A DNA stretch of 64,000 nt from Mesorhizobium helmanticense (GCF_003034915.1 NZ_PZJX01000006.1:98402-162401); one strand, 5' to 3'. Positions 25,931 to 35,776 are shown, counted from the first letter of the stretch. Notes: a model not told the origin generated them from the sequence alone. A program made the numbers and translations.

Positions 25931-27340
25931 ATGGATGAACTGACGGCGGAAAGCCAAGGCAACGGGACGCTTGTCGAAAGCGTCATGGCAACGATCAGGC
26001 ACAGGATCGCCGCACGGATCCTGACACCGGGAGCACGGTTGCCGTCGATCCGCGCCTTTGCCAAGACCATGCAGGTCTCCAAATCCACCGTGGTCGACGC
26101 CTACGAGCGTCTTGCCGCCGAGGGGGATATCCGTTCGCGGCCGGGTTCGGGTTATTATGCCGCCGGACCAATTGCGCCTTTGTCATTGGCCGAGATCGGC
26201 CCCCGGCTCGACCGTGCCGTCGATCCGCTCTGGGTTTCGCGCCAGTCCCTGGAGGCGGGCGAGGACGTGCTGAAGCCAGGTTGCGGCTGGCTGCCGGCCT
26301 CGTGGATGCCTGAGGCTGGCCTGCGCCGGGCGCTACGGACGCTGGCGCGAGCCGACAATGTCTCCCTGACTGATTATGGCACCCCACTCGGATTGCCGGC
26401 GTTGCGTCACCTGCTTTCTCGGCGCATGGCCGGGCACGGCATCGAGGCCTCTCCCGACCAGATCGTGCTGACGGAATCGGGAACGCAGGCCATCGATCTG
26501 CTTTGCCGCTTCCTTATCGAACCCGGTGACCCGGTACTGGTCGACGACCCCTGCTACTTCAACTTCCACGCGCTGTTGCGCGCGCACAGGGCCAAGGTCG
26601 TCAGCGTCCCCTACACCCCTTCGGGACCGGATATCGCAGAGTTCGCGCAGGCGCTGGCCGAGCACCGACCGCGCCTCTACATCACCAATTCCGCCCTGCA
26701 CAATCCAACAGGCGCCATTCTGTCGCCGGTCACCGCGCACCGCTTGCTCAAGCTCGCCGAGCAGTCGGACCTGACCATCATCGAAGACGATATCTTTGCC
26801 GATTTCGAGCACACCCCCGCCGCCAGGCTGGCGGCGTTCGACGGCCTCAATCGGGTCATTCATATCGGTAGCTTCTCAAAGACGCTTTCAGCCTCGATAC
26901 GCTGCGGTTTCATCGCCGCGCCGCGGCGCTGGGTGGAGGGTTTGACCGATCTCAAGATCGCCACAACCTTCGGCGGCGGGCGACTGGCGGCCGAACTGGT
27001 GCTGACGTTGCTCAGGGACGGTCTCTATCGCAAGCATATGGATTTGTTGCGGGCGCGGCTGTCGCGCGCCATGGTCGACACGAGCGCCCGCCTGAGAGCC
27101 ATCGGCATCACCCCATGGATAGACCAGCCGGCAGGCATGTTCCTATGGTGCAGCCTGCCGGAGGGCATGGATGCCGCCGATATCGCTCGCCGCGCCCTGT
27201 CCGCCAATATCGTTCTGGCGCCCGGCAATGCGTTCAGCCTGTCTCGATCGGCAAGCCGCTTCATGCGCTTCAACGTAGCGCAAACGGGCGATGAGCGGAT
27301 TTTCAGAGTGCTTGAAGAGGCGATGGCGCGTCGTGACTGA
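25931..27340 (+). CDS. MocR-type transcriptional regulator (GntR HTH fused to class I aminotransferase)
   Basis: The 469-residue protein starts with a GntR winged helix (SVMATIRHRIAARILTPGARLPSIRAFAKTMQVSKSTVVDAYERL, about 18-62), then an aminotransferase-fold domain with the PLP lysine in SFSKTLSASIRCG, IEDDIFADF and TNSALHNPTG. MocR proteins bind DNA and use the PLP domain as a sensor for amino compounds. No ribosome-binding site is visible before ATG 25931; the transcript could be leaderless or start close by. It probably controls the divergent EamA transporter and itself through the GCAGTACA repeats. Confidence 0.92.
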   Translation: MDELTAESQGNGTLVESVMATIRHRIAARILTPGARLPSIRAFAKTMQVSKSTVVDAYERLAAEGDIRSRPGSGYYAAGPIAPLSLAEIGPRLDRAVDPLWVSRQSLEAGEDVLKPGCGWLPASWMPEAGLRRALRTLARADNVSLTDYGTPLGLPALRHLLSRRMAGHGIEASPDQIVLTESGTQAIDLLCRFLIEPGDPVLVDDPCYFNFHALLRAHRAKVVSVPYTPSGPDIAEFAQALAEHRPRLYITNSALHNPTGAILSPVTAHRLLKLAEQSDLTIIEDDIFADFEHTPAARLAAFDGLNRVIHIGSFSKTLSASIRCGFIAAPRRWVEGLTDLKIATTFGGGRLAAELVLTLLRDGLYRKHMDLLRARLSRAMVDTSARLRAIGITPWIDQPAGMFLWCSLPEGMDAADIARRALSANIVLAPGNAFSLSRSASRFMRFNVAQTGDERIFRVLEEAMARRD

Positions 27341-27361
27341 CGGCCCGGGCCTGGTGCTGCC

Positions 27362-27859
27362 TCACGCCCCTGCCCGCCTCCGTCGCTCATACAGCATGAC
27401 CAGCGTTTCGGCCGTCAGCGCCGGCTTCTGCTCGCCTTCGATCTCGACAGTGTTGGCCGCCTTCATCAGGTACTGGCCAGGTCCCCTGTCTTCCATCGAC
27501 AGGAGCGTCGTGCGCAGCCTGATCCGGGCGCCGACCCGGACAGGCGACAGGAAACGCACTCTGTCGAAGCCGTAGTTGAAGGCGGCTTGCGTGTTTTCCG
27601 GCACGATGCCCATGTCGAGCGCCAGCGCGCCGATGATCGACAGCGTCAGATAGCCATGCGCGATGGTGGTGCGGAACGGGCTTTGCCGCCTTGCCCGTTC
27701 CGGATCGACATGGATCCACTGGTGGTCGCCCGTGCATTCGGCAAACTGGTCGATGCGATTCTGGTCGACCGTCGTCCAGTCGGACACGCCAAGTTCCTGC
27801 CCGGCCATGGTCCTGAGCTGCTCATAGGTCGGCGGCGTCCTCGGCCGTATTTGCGTCAT
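27362..27859 (-). CDS. MaoC-family dehydratase
   Basis: The 165-residue single hot-dog domain is the R-hydratase type: DQFAECTGDHQWIHVDPERA contains the catalytic Asp-x-x-x-x-His hydratase dyad, followed by IAHGYLTLSIIGAL and FNYGFDRVRFLSPVRVG. Such enzymes hydrate enoyl-CoA to (R)-3-hydroxyacyl-CoA, a route from fatty acids to polyhydroxyalkanoate. The phasin gene upstream on the same strand (164 nt away) supports a polyester-granule connection. Start at ATG 27859; the frame continues to 27916 without support. Confidence 0.88.
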   Translation of the reverse strand: MTQIRPRTPPTYEQLRTMAGQELGVSDWTTVDQNRIDQFAECTGDHQWIHVDPERARRQSPFRTTIAHGYLTLSIIGALALDMGIVPENTQAAFNYGFDRVRFLSPVRVGARIRLRTTLLSMEDRGPGQYLMKAANTVEIEGEQKPALTAETLVMLYERRRRAGA

Positions 27860-28005
27860 TCCTGCTTTCCCGATCGCTGGCCTGCCTCCGGACCACGAAC
27901 CGGCCGCCTCTGTCAATTCGCTCTGTGCGATTCCGTTCCGCCTATTCGGCCCGAGTCACCGTGCTCCACGAACCGGAAGCGGTTTGCCCAGCCAGGAGAA
28001 CCGGC

Positions 28006-28023
28006 TCGACCGACAGCGGTCGA
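28006..28023 (-). other. Hairpin directly after the phasin gene
   Basis: Perfect inverted repeat TCGACCG-ACAG-CGGTCGA abutting the phasin stop codon on the minus strand. It lacks a T run, so it is more likely an mRNA-stabilising or pausing hairpin than a full terminator, in front of the MaoC gene. Confidence 0.4.
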
Positions 28024-28452
28024 TTACTTCTTCTCGTAGCCGGCGCGGATCTCCGCTATCGCTTCCTTGATGCGATCGCGCAGGATCTCGACCGATTCGG
28101 CGCCGGACTTCTTGACCAGCTCGGCGACCTCGCCGGCATTCTTCAGCGCGGTTTCGAAGGATTTCCTGGCGAACTCCGTTTGTTTCGTCATCAACTCCTG
28201 CGGATTGCCCGGCGCCCTGTAACTCTGCGCCATGTCGGTGACCTCGCGCAGCGTGTCCTGCAGCATCACGCGCTGCCTGGACATAAGCGACTGCGCTCCG
28301 GCGGCACTGGCCCTGGCCGACTTTTCCAGGGCTTCGAGGTTCTTGCGGTGATGGCTGAGGATCGCCTCGACATCGACGTTCGGCAACTTGAGGTCGCGGC
28401 CGAACCTGCCGAACATGTCCATGAAGGAGTCGGAATCGGGTTGCTTTGCCAT
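28024..28452 (-). CDS. Phasin family protein
   Basis: A 142-residue, helical, charged protein of the phasin family: MDMFGRFGRDLKLPNVDVEAILSHHRKNLEALEKSAR at the N-terminus, then long amphipathic helices (LMTKQTEFARKSFETALKNAGEVAELVKKSGAESVEILRDRI). Phasins coat polyhydroxybutyrate granules and control their size. The length and the FARKSFETAL segment match the TIGR01841-type phasins of rhizobia. The MaoC-family hydratase gene follows on the same strand. No signal peptide. Confidence 0.9.
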   Translation of the reverse strand: MAKQPDSDSFMDMFGRFGRDLKLPNVDVEAILSHHRKNLEALEKSARASAAGAQSLMSRQRVMLQDTLREVTDMAQSYRAPGNPQELMTKQTEFARKSFETALKNAGEVAELVKKSGAESVEILRDRIKEAIAEIRAGYEKK

Positions 28453-28566
28453 GATGGTTCTCTCCCCTGTTGCCGCGAATGCGGCACCCGAAGAAGAGAA
28501 TAGAGCACCGGAGCTTCGCGGTCCATTCGGACGGGCAATGAACGTTTCAGAGCCGTACGCGGCGCC

Positions 28567-29865
28567 TCAGTTGACGAGAAACAGCAGCTCCGCCGTATAG
28601 AGCACGACACCGGCAAGGCCGCCGATGACCATGCCGTTGAAGCGGATATATTGCAGGTCCCTGCCGATGTTCATCTCGATCAGCCTGGTGAGCTGGGCAA
28701 GATCCCAGCGCTTGACCTGGTCGGCGATGAATTTCGACACGCCGCTCTTCTGGCTTTCGACGAAAGAGGACAGCGCCACGACGAAGCCCTGGTTCATGTC
28801 GGCCCTGATCTGCGAATCGCCGGCAAGATGGCGGCCGACCTCGACAAACATGTTGGCCAGATGGGCGCGGATCATCGAGTTCTCCGCCTTGGCGTCCTGC
28901 TCGATGAACAGGCGCAGACTTTCCCACATGTCGCCGGCCAGCGCCTTGAGTTCCGGCCGAGCAAGGAAATCGCGCTTCAATTTCTCGGCCCGCCTGGCAT
29001 ATTGCCTGGATGTCCTCAGCCGCTCGATGAAGCTTTCCACGAAGCGGTCGAATTCGGCGCGCATCGGGTGATCGGGATTGGCCCTGACCTCGTCGAGCAG
29101 CGATCCGGCTGAGGCGACGATCTTCTTCAGGAGATACGCATCGGCGCGAAAAAGGTTGAACAGCGACGGCAATTCCTCGCGGATCTTCTCGCGCATCGTC
29201 GCCAATGCCTCTTCATCGCTCAGGAACCGGCCGACGACCTTGGTGAATTCGTCGAACAGTTTCTGATGGCGGCGGTCGTCGGTCAGCGCCGACAGCAATT
29301 CGGCGGCGAGCGGCGCCAGCGGCACCTTTTCGACCTGCTCCAGCATACGGCTGGTGACGAAACCGCGCAGGCCGGACTGTTCGATTGCCGCCAACGTCTG
29401 CGGCACCAGACGGCCGACGAACCGCGACAGGCCGGCCGCGCGGTCGGCGTCCGACAGCCAGTCGGCGACGAGCGCGGAAAAGTCGACCTCGGCGAGCTTT
29501 TCGCGCACCGGCTCCGGCGCCAGGAAATTGACCTCGATGAACCGGCCGAGATTGTCGGCAATGCGGTTCTGATTCTCCGGAATGATAGCGGTGTGCGGGA
29601 TCGGCAGGCCGAGCGGGCGCTTGAACAGCGCCACCACCGCATACCAGTCGGCCAGCCCGCCGATCGTCGCGGCCTCGGCAAAGGCGGCGACGAAACCAAG
29701 CCAGGCAAAGCGGCCCTCGAACGACTTGGCCACCGCAAAGATGAGTACGCAGAGCGCAAGCGCTGCCGTAGCGAGGAATTTAGTGCGCCGGAGCGCCGAA
29801 AGCTTGGCGACCGCATCGGCGTCGAACCGGGCGACGGGCGCCAAAGCCGAGGCTGGTTGTGACAT
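28567..29865 (-). CDS. DUF445 family membrane protein (YjiN-like)
   Basis: From ATG 29865, preceded by AGGAGC, the product is 432 residues. The N-terminal part has a membrane helix (about 29-45, FLATAALALCVLIFAVA) and the family signature ATIGGLADWYAVVALFKRPLGLPIPHTAIIP. A long, charged, mostly helical middle follows, and the C-terminus is again hydrophobic (GLAGVVLYTAELLFLVN). DUF445/YjiN proteins are inner-membrane proteins of unknown function. The frame extends upstream to 29928 but the ribosome-binding site supports 29865. Confidence 0.9.
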   Translation of the reverse strand: MSQPASALAPVARFDADAVAKLSALRRTKFLATAALALCVLIFAVAKSFEGRFAWLGFVAAFAEAATIGGLADWYAVVALFKRPLGLPIPHTAIIPENQNRIADNLGRFIEVNFLAPEPVREKLAEVDFSALVADWLSDADRAAGLSRFVGRLVPQTLAAIEQSGLRGFVTSRMLEQVEKVPLAPLAAELLSALTDDRRHQKLFDEFTKVVGRFLSDEEALATMREKIREELPSLFNLFRADAYLLKKIVASAGSLLDEVRANPDHPMRAEFDRFVESFIERLRTSRQYARRAEKLKRDFLARPELKALAGDMWESLRLFIEQDAKAENSMIRAHLANMFVEVGRHLAGDSQIRADMNQGFVVALSSFVESQKSGVSKFIADQVKRWDLAQLTRLIEMNIGRDLQYIRFNGMVIGGLAGVVLYTAELLFLVN

Positions 29866-29967
29866 GGAACCGCTCCTGATGGATCTCGCGGACTTACTTA
29901 GTAACCCGCCCAGCCGAATGCGCGCCACATTTCATCCCAGCCCGGTTTGCGCGACCGCACACAAAGT

Positions 29968-30015
29968 TGACGATAATATTCAACTATTAAGCCGTGCTTG
30001 TCTGGAATTATTCCA
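29968..30015 (+). promoter_or_regulatory. Iron-responsive operators upstream of rirA (IRO box and ICE-like palindrome)
   Basis: TGA-CGATAATAT-TCA at 29968-29982 fits the RirA operator pattern TGA-N9-TCA exactly. Twenty bases downstream, TGGAAT-T-ATTCCA (30003-30015) is a perfect palindrome resembling the Irr-bound ICE box (TTTAGAA-N3-TTCTAAA; 10 of 14 specified positions by eye when one flanking base per side is included). The region upstream of rirA is AT-rich and lies 145-190 nt before the gene. This suggests autoregulation by RirA and possibly Irr control. Confidence 0.6.
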
Positions 30016-30096
30016 AGGTATAGGCCATATTCACTGATGTCGCCCAAAACCGCGCCAGCGATTGGGGACGACAGCATGGACAAAGACAAGGGCCCG

Positions 30097-30127
30097 AAGC
30101 GCGTCGCTCGTTTGACTCGACGCGTTT
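30097..30127. repeat. Degenerate single hairpin related to repeat family hairpin 2
   Basis: AAGCGCGTCG...CGACGCGTTTT has the arms of hairpin 2 of repeat copies A and B (AAGCGCGTC / GACGCGCTT) with one G-U pair and no hairpin 1. It is probably a remnant copy. It lies inside the rirA leader, 32 nt before the start codon. Confidence 0.5.
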
Positions 30128-30158
30128 TGGGGTCAAGCCACTGCTTCGCGAGGACAAA

Positions 30159-30620
30159 ATGCGCCTGACACGCCAGACCAACTACGCCATGCGCATCTTG
30201 ATGTATTGCGCCGCGAACACCGATCGGCTGAGCCGCATCCCCGAGATTGCCGCCGCCTATTCGGTATCCGAGCTTTTTCTGTTCAAGATCCTGCAGCCGC
30301 TGGTCGAGCATGGCCTGGTCGAGACAGTGCGCGGCAGGAACGGTGGCGTCAGGCTTGGGCGCCCAGCCGAGCAGATCAACCTGTTCGACGTGGTGCGGGT
30401 GACGGAAGAAAGCTTCGCCATGGCCGAATGCTTCGAAAACGATGCCGCCGAATGCCCGCTGATCGACAGTTGCGCGCTGAATTCGGCGCTGCGCGAGGCG
30501 CTCAACGCCTTCTTCGCTGTGCTTGCGCGCTATACGATCGCCGACATGGTGGCGGCACGGCCGAATGTGCGACACCTGCTCGGTATTGACATGCTGGAAC
30601 AGCGGGCGCCGGCCGCCTGA
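30159..30620 (+). CDS. rirA: Rrf2-family iron-sulfur regulator RirA
   Basis: The 153-residue protein begins MRLTRQTNYAMRILMYCAAN, with a winged helix (RIPEIAAAYSVSELFLFKILQPL) and RGRNGGVRLGRP, closely matching the RirA proteins of rhizobia. Cys91, Cys99 and Cys105 (AECFENDAAECPLIDSC) are the three ligands of the [4Fe-4S] cluster. RirA represses iron-uptake genes when iron is ample by binding IRO boxes. An IRO box lies in its own upstream region. It is a single gene, convergent with the glutaminase gene. Confidence 0.93.
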   Translation: MRLTRQTNYAMRILMYCAANTDRLSRIPEIAAAYSVSELFLFKILQPLVEHGLVETVRGRNGGVRLGRPAEQINLFDVVRVTEESFAMAECFENDAAECPLIDSCALNSALREALNAFFAVLARYTIADMVAARPNVRHLLGIDMLEQRAPAA

Positions 30621-30680
30621 TTCTGGTTGGCCGACCATCGGCACCCTCCCAACAGAATCGCTCACGACCGCCGCAGCCGA

Positions 30681-31610
30681 CTATGGCGCGAAAATCGACC
30701 AGTTCATCATCCGGGCCAGTTTCTCCAACGCGATCGAGCCCAGCCTGGAATTGCCGTTGGCGTTGAGGCCCGGTGACCACACGGCAAGCGAGGCGACGCC
30801 CGGCACGATGCCCAATATGCCACCGCCGACGCCGCTCTTGCCCGGGATACCGACGCGGAAAGCAAAGTCGCCCGAGCCGTCATAGTGGCCACAGGTCAGC
30901 ATCATCGCGCCGATGCGGCGGGCGCGTTCGGCCGACACGACGGAATGGCCGGTTGCCGGATTCTTGCCGCCATTGGCGAGGAAGCGGCCGGCCAGCGCCA
31001 GCTGCCGGCAGCTCATGGCGATGGCGCAGTGATGGAAATAGACGCCGAGCGCCAGCTCGGGCGCATGATGGAGATTGCCGAAGGATTTCATGTAGTTGGC
31101 AAGCGCAAAATTGCGGTAGCCGGTGGCACGCTCGGAGGCCGCGACCTCGCGGTCGATGATGACAGTGTCGTCATCGGCCAGGAACTGGATGAAGCGCAGG
31201 ATCTCGCCGATCGCCTCGCGCGGCTGGTGGCCTGCGAGCAGAATGTCGGAAATGACGATGGCGCCGGCATTGATGAACGGATTGCGCGGAATGCCGTTCT
31301 CATGCTCGAGCTGGACGATCGAGTTGAACGGATTGCCCGATGGCTCGCGCCCGACGCGCTGCCAGAGCGCATCGCCGACATTGCCGAGCGCCAGCGTCAG
31401 CGTGAACACCTTGGAAATGCTCTGGATGGAAAACGGCTCATCGGCGTCGCCCGCCATGAGCACGCGACCGTCATTGGTCACGGCGGCGATGCCGAAATTC
31501 TTCGGATCGACCTTGCCGAGCTGCGGAATGTAGGTGGCGACCTCGCCCCTATCCGTCCGCTCCGCCATCTCGGCGGCGACTTCGGCCAAAGCCTGTTCGA
31601 GTTCCGGCAT
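30681..31610 (-). CDS. glsA: Glutaminase
   Basis: The 309-residue enzyme of the beta-lactamase-like glutaminase family hydrolyses glutamine to glutamate and ammonia. Visible marks are the nucleophile motif SIQSISKVF (Ser64, Lys67), [19 protein letters not shown], the Tyr/Asn positions in [20 protein letters not shown], and GKSGVGGGI near the C-terminus. Length is that of the whole family. The upstream neighbour on the same strand is an aminotransferase gene 12 nt away, so the two may be co-transcribed for amino-nitrogen turnover. Confidence 0.93.
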   Translation of the reverse strand: MPELEQALAEVAAEMAERTDRGEVATYIPQLGKVDPKNFGIAAVTNDGRVLMAGDADEPFSIQSISKVFTLTLALGNVGDALWQRVGREPSGNPFNSIVQLEHENGIPRNPFINAGAIVISDILLAGHQPREAIGEILRFIQFLADDDTVIIDREVAASERATGYRNFALANYMKSFGNLHHAPELALGVYFHHCAIAMSCRQLALAGRFLANGGKNPATGHSVVSAERARRIGAMMLTCGHYDGSGDFAFRVGIPGKSGVGGGILGIVPGVASLAVWSPGLNANGNSRLGSIALEKLARMMNWSIFAP

Positions 31611-31621
31611 TGGCGTCCTCG

Positions 31622-32770
31622 CTACTTCAGCCAGCGCTCGATGCGCGCCAGCGCCTCGAGCATGTCATCATAGCTGCCGGCATAGGAAAAGCGCATGGTT
31701 CGATGGCCCTGGAGTGGATCGAAATCGCGGCCGGGCGTCGCCGCGACATGCGCCTCGGCCAGCATCCGGCGCGCGAAAACCATGCTGTCGTTGGTATGCC
31801 TGGTGACATCGCAAAAGGCATAGAAGGCGCCGTCCATCGGCGCCGCCAGCGCGAAGCCGAGCTCCGGCAGGCGCTGCATCAGAAGCTCGCGATTGCCCGC
31901 ATAGCGCGCCTTCACCACTTCCAATTCCCCGGTTGCCTTGAACGCTTCTATCGCCGCGATCTGGGAAAGCTCGGGCGGCGAGATGTAAAGGCTCTGGGCG
32001 ATGCGCTCGACGGGTCGCACCAGCTCTTCGGGGAGCACCATCCAGCCGATGCGCCAACCAGTCATGCAATAGTATTTCGAAAAGGAGTTGATCACCGTCA
32101 CATCCGGGCTGCGGGCAAGCGCCGTCGTGTCGGGCGCGGTATAGGCCAGCCGATGATAAATCTCGTCGGAGATCACGGCGATGCCCAGCTCTTGCGCGGT
32201 CTTGATCAGTGCCGACAGCTCGGCGGCAGGGATAACCGCACCGGTCGGGTTGGCCGGACTGGCGAACAGAACGCCCTTCAGCGGCTTTTGGCGGTGCGCG
32301 GCTTCCAGATGCCCAGCATGGAGATAGGCGGCGCCGTCAAGCTCGATCTCGACGATCTCGATGCCGAGCGCCGCCATGATGTTGCGATAGGCCGGGTAGC
32401 CAGGGGCTGCAATGGCGACGCGGTCGCCCGGATCGAACATTGCCAGGAAGGCGAGGTTGAAGGCTGCCGACGATCCGGTGGTGACGGCGATCCGGCTGGG
32501 CGGGACATCGAGCCCATAGTGATCGCCATAGTGCTCGGCGATTGCCTTACGCAGGCCGGCCAGGCCCAGTGCATCGGTATAGCCGATGAGCCCCATCTTC
32601 AAGGCGTGGGCAGCCGCTTGCCTGACCCCGGCCGGCGCCGGGTCGGACGGCTGGCCGACAGCCATGGAAACGACCGGAATGCCGGAGGCCTTCAGCCGAT
32701 TCGCCTCCGCCAGAATGTCCATGGCGTGGAACGGCTCGACCTCGCCGCGGCGTGAAAGCGAAACAACCAT
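31622..32770 (-). CDS. Pyridoxal-phosphate aminotransferase, class I/II
   Basis: The 382-residue aminotransferase of subfamily I has [13 protein letters not shown] (substrate strand), [33 protein letters not shown] and the PLP lysine in [17 protein letters not shown]. It should exchange an amino group between an amino acid and 2-oxoglutarate; whether it prefers aspartate, aromatic or other amino acids cannot be told. It is followed 12 nt later by glsA on the same strand. The 144-nt gap to the divergent protease gene is the shared promoter region. Confidence 0.9.
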   Translation of the reverse strand: MVVSLSRRGEVEPFHAMDILAEANRLKASGIPVVSMAVGQPSDPAPAGVRQAAAHALKMGLIGYTDALGLAGLRKAIAEHYGDHYGLDVPPSRIAVTTGSSAAFNLAFLAMFDPGDRVAIAAPGYPAYRNIMAALGIEIVEIELDGAAYLHAGHLEAAHRQKPLKGVLFASPANPTGAVIPAAELSALIKTAQELGIAVISDEIYHRLAYTAPDTTALARSPDVTVINSFSKYYCMTGWRIGWMVLPEELVRPVERIAQSLYISPPELSQIAAIEAFKATGELEVVKARYAGNRELLMQRLPELGFALAAPMDGAFYAFCDVTRHTNDSMVFARRMLAEAHVAATPGRDFDPLQGHRTMRFSYAGSYDDMLEALARIERWLK

Positions 32771-32914
32771 TTGACCTCACATCCTGCCGTCCGAAGCCGC
32801 CGGCCCTGGCGGCCGCGCCGCACAAATGCCCGATTGATGTGAGGATCACAAGTTCAGTAAGTTTTCGGTGCCGACTTTTCATCCTTCGCCCGCTCGTCTA
32901 CCAGTGGACCTGCC

Positions 32915-34309
32915 ATGTTGAGCCGACCCAGATTGACGATTGCCAGGGCAGCGCGCGTTTTCGCGACGCTTTGGCTTGCCGTGATGGTCACTGTCGCCGG
33001 CTCGGTCAATGCCTTCGCGCAAAACGTGCCGGTGGTGCGCGACGCCGAGATCGAAGCCCTGGTGCGCGACTATGCGCGGCCGATCTTCAAGGCGGCGGGC
33101 CTGTCAAACGATGCCATCGACATCGTCCTGGTCAACGATCAGAGCTTCAACGCGTTCGTCGCCGGGCGCCGTCTGTTCATCAACACAGGCGCCTTGATGG
33201 AAGCGGAAACGCCTAATGAGATCATCGGTGTCATTGCCCATGAGGCCGGGCACATCGCCGGCGGTCACCAGCAGAAATTGCGCGAGCAACTCGAACGCGC
33301 CAAGACGATGGCCATCATCGCAACGCTGCTTGGCGCCGGCGCCATCGTCGCCGGCGCCACGACCAACAGCCGTGGCCTGGCCGGCGCCGGCATGGGCGTC
33401 GCTGCGGGCGGTGGGGAGATGGCACAGCGCAGCGTCCTTGCCTATCAGCGCTCCGAAGAGATGACCGCCGACCGCTCGGCAATCACCTATCTCAACGCCA
33501 CCGGCCAGTCTGGCATGGGCATGCTGAAGACGTTCGGCCGGTTCCAGAGCGCGCTGTCGCTGTCGGGCGCGCAGGTCGATCCCTACAGGATCAGCCATCC
33601 GATGCCACGCGAGCGTATCGCCAATCTCGAAGTCCTGGTGAAGCAGAGCCCCTATGTCGACAAGGTAGACCCGCCGGCGCTGCAGCAGCGGCATGACATG
33701 ATGCGCATCAAGATCGCCGCCTATATGGGAGGCCAGGCCGCCGCGGTGCGGCTGATGCGCAAGAATCCGGGCAGCCTGGCCTCGCAATATGGCCTTGCGC
33801 AGACGACCTATCTCTATGGCAATCTGGCTGCCGCGCTTAGCAAGACCAATGCATTGATCAAGGCGCAGCCGAAAAACCCCTATTTCCAGGAATTGCGCGG
33901 CGACATCCTGATGAAGGCGAACAAGCCGAAGGATGCTTCGCAGGCCTATGCCAAGGCGGTCAGCCTCGACCCGGTGCGATCGGGACTGCTGCTGGTTTCC
34001 TACGGGCAGGCGCTGATGGCCATCGGCACGCCTGATTCGCTGGAGAAGGCGGTGGTGCAGATCAACAAGGGCCTCGGGCGCGATCGCGAAAACGTCGCCG
34101 GCTACCGCTATCTGGCGCAGGCCAATGGCGAGCTCGGCAAAATCCCGGCCGCCGATCTTGCCACCGCTGAAGGCCATTTCTATTCCGGCGACTACAGGAA
34201 TGCCAAGATCTTCGCCATGCGCGCGCAACAAAAGTTGAAGCGCGGCGAGCCGGGCTGGCTTCGCGCGCAGGACATCATAAACTACGCGCCACCAGGCAAG
34301 AAAAAGTGA
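32915..34309 (+). CDS. M48-family metalloprotease with TPR domain (BepA/YfgC-like)
   Basis: The 464-residue precursor has a signal peptide (cleavage near AFA-QNV, residue 36), an M48 peptidase domain with the zinc motif HEAGHIAGGH (His109, Glu110, His113) and the third ligand in RSEEMTADRSA, and a C-terminal tetratricopeptide region (NPYFQELRGDILMKANKPKDASQAY...). This is the arrangement of BepA, a periplasmic protease and chaperone that repairs or degrades misassembled outer-membrane proteins. A helical hydrophobic stretch (TMAIIATLLGAGAIVAG) is also present. It probably forms a unit with the DsbA-like gene that follows. Confidence 0.9.
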   Translation: MLSRPRLTIARAARVFATLWLAVMVTVAGSVNAFAQNVPVVRDAEIEALVRDYARPIFKAAGLSNDAIDIVLVNDQSFNAFVAGRRLFINTGALMEAETPNEIIGVIAHEAGHIAGGHQQKLREQLERAKTMAIIATLLGAGAIVAGATTNSRGLAGAGMGVAAGGGEMAQRSVLAYQRSEEMTADRSAITYLNATGQSGMGMLKTFGRFQSALSLSGAQVDPYRISHPMPRERIANLEVLVKQSPYVDKVDPPALQQRHDMMRIKIAAYMGGQAAAVRLMRKNPGSLASQYGLAQTTYLYGNLAAALSKTNALIKAQPKNPYFQELRGDILMKANKPKDASQAYAKAVSLDPVRSGLLLVSYGQALMAIGTPDSLEKAVVQINKGLGRDRENVAGYRYLAQANGELGKIPAADLATAEGHFYSGDYRNAKIFAMRAQQKLKRGEPGWLRAQDIINYAPPGKKK

Positions 34310-34391
34310 ACCTTCCGGCAACCGCGGCGACATATAGTCAGGCCGGTCAGGTCAGACCAATCGGGCCGAAAACCAGGCAAGAGGATTACGG

Positions 34392-35198
34392 ATGATGAAC
34401 AAGGCAATTCTGCTCGGCACTACGGGAGTGGCGGTTGCTCTCGCCATGCTGGCTTTCGGATTCGTGGCCGGAAATCCGCAGGCGGCAAAGGCCGATACAG
34501 CTCAACTCGCCCAGGCGGTGTCCGGCGATAGCAAGATCGACCGCGCGGAAGTCGAGGGCATCATCCGCGACTATCTCCTGAAGAACCCGGAAGTGCTGCT
34601 GGAGGTCCAGGACGCGCTTGAGGCCAAGCAGAAGGAAGAGCAGCGGATCGCCAGTCTCGGCGTCATCACCAATGCCAAGGACCAGATCTTCAACTCGGCC
34701 TTCGACGGCGTCGTCGGCAACCCGAACGGCAAGGTCACCATCGTCGAGTTCTACGATTACAATTGCGGCTTCTGCAAACGCGCCATCGAGGACATGCAGG
34801 CTCTGACGAAAGCCGATCCGGACCTGCGCTTCGTGCTCAAGGAATTCCCGATCCTCGGCCCGGATTCGCAAAAGGCAAGTGTCGTCTCGATGGCGTTCCA
34901 TCTGATGCATCCGGAGAAATATGGCGAGTTCCACAACGCACTGCTCGGCGGCCAGGGGCGCGCCACCGAGGCCACGGCCATCAAGGTGGCGCTTTCGCTC
35001 GGTGCCGACGAAGCGACATTGCGCGAGAAGATGAAGGATCCGTCCATCACCGAGGCCTTCTCCAAGACCTTCGACCTTGCCAACAAGCTGGCCATCACCG
35101 GAACGCCCTCCTACGTGGTCGGCAACGAGGTGGTGTTCGGGGCGCTCGGCCAGGAAGTACTGGCGGAGAAGATCGAAGCGGCCAAGGCCGCGCTCTGA
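34392..35198 (+). CDS. DsbA-family thiol-disulfide oxidoreductase
   Basis: The 268-residue protein has an N-terminal hydrophobic segment (residues 4-25) that acts as signal or anchor, a short helical domain ([32 protein letters not shown]) and a thioredoxin fold with active site CGFC (Cys125, Cys128) and cis-Pro in ITGTPSYV. This is the Com1/ScsC-type DsbA family, which oxidises or isomerises disulfides in the periplasm. The helical N-terminal stretch often mediates oligomerisation in such proteins. GAGG precedes ATG 34392. It is encoded 82 nt after the BepA-like gene and upstream of aroQ. Confidence 0.9.
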   Translation: MMNKAILLGTTGVAVALAMLAFGFVAGNPQAAKADTAQLAQAVSGDSKIDRAEVEGIIRDYLLKNPEVLLEVQDALEAKQKEEQRIASLGVITNAKDQIFNSAFDGVVGNPNGKVTIVEFYDYNCGFCKRAIEDMQALTKADPDLRFVLKEFPILGPDSQKASVVSMAFHLMHPEKYGEFHNALLGGQGRATEATAIKVALSLGADEATLREKMKDPSITEAFSKTFDLANKLAITGTPSYVVGNEVVFGALGQEVLAEKIEAAKAAL

Positions 35199-35341
35199 TC
35201 GGCACTGGTTTCGCCACAGGCCGTTTCCCGCCTGTTGTGGACAGCGAAAGAACGCACTTGCGCTCTTTTCGCAGGCGTCTAAGCCCATTATAGAGGCCCA
35301 GTGCGCCGGCTTGAGGCCGGTGCCGGGAAAGGTCGGCATTC

Positions 35342-35776
35342 TTGAAAACTGTTTTCGTCCTGAACGGTCCCAACCTCAACGCGCTCGGCAAGCGCGAGCC
35401 GGGCATCTATGGCGGCAAGACGCTTGCCGCGATCGCCGAAGACTGCAAGCAGGCGGGCGCGGCGTTGGGGCTCGATATCGATTTCCGCCAGTCGAACCAC
35501 GAGGGCGATCTCGTCGACTGGATCCAGGAAGCCGGCGACAAGGCTGCCGGCATCGTCATCAATCCGGGCGCCTACAGCCACACCTCGATTGCCATTCACG
35601 ACGCGATACGCGCCGTGGCGCCACTGCCCGTCGCCGAAGTTCATCTTTCCAACATCCACGCGCGGGAACCATTCCGCCACGTCTCAATGGTCTCGCCGGT
35701 CGCCGTCGGCATGATCTGCGGGTTCGGGCCACTCGGCTACACGCTGGCGCTGCAGGCGCTGGCCGCACGCCTATGA
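35342..35776 (+). CDS. aroQ: 3-dehydroquinate dehydratase, type II
   Basis: The 144-residue enzyme catalyses the third step of the shikimate pathway. It begins at TTG 35342 (GAAAGG upstream) and has the type II signatures: [18 protein letters not shown] with the catalytic Tyr, [32 protein letters not shown], and [15 protein letters not shown] with the active His. Members form dodecamers. Its stop overlaps an in-frame ATG of the next frame (ATGA), and accB follows at 26 nt: the conserved aroQ-accB-accC order of alphaproteobacteria. Confidence 0.95.
   Translation: MKTVFVLNGPNLNALGKREPGIYGGKTLAAIAEDCKQAGAALGLDIDFRQSNHEGDLVDWIQEAGDKAAGIVINPGAYSHTSIAIHDAIRAVAPLPVAEVHLSNIHAREPFRHVSMVSPVAVGMICGFGPLGYTLALQALAARL

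Noticed and set aside
30075..30167. A 30-residue open frame (ATG 30075) overlapping the rirA start, possible leader peptide
   Set aside because: It has no ribosome-binding site, runs through a repeat remnant and has no codon pattern of interest. More likely chance.
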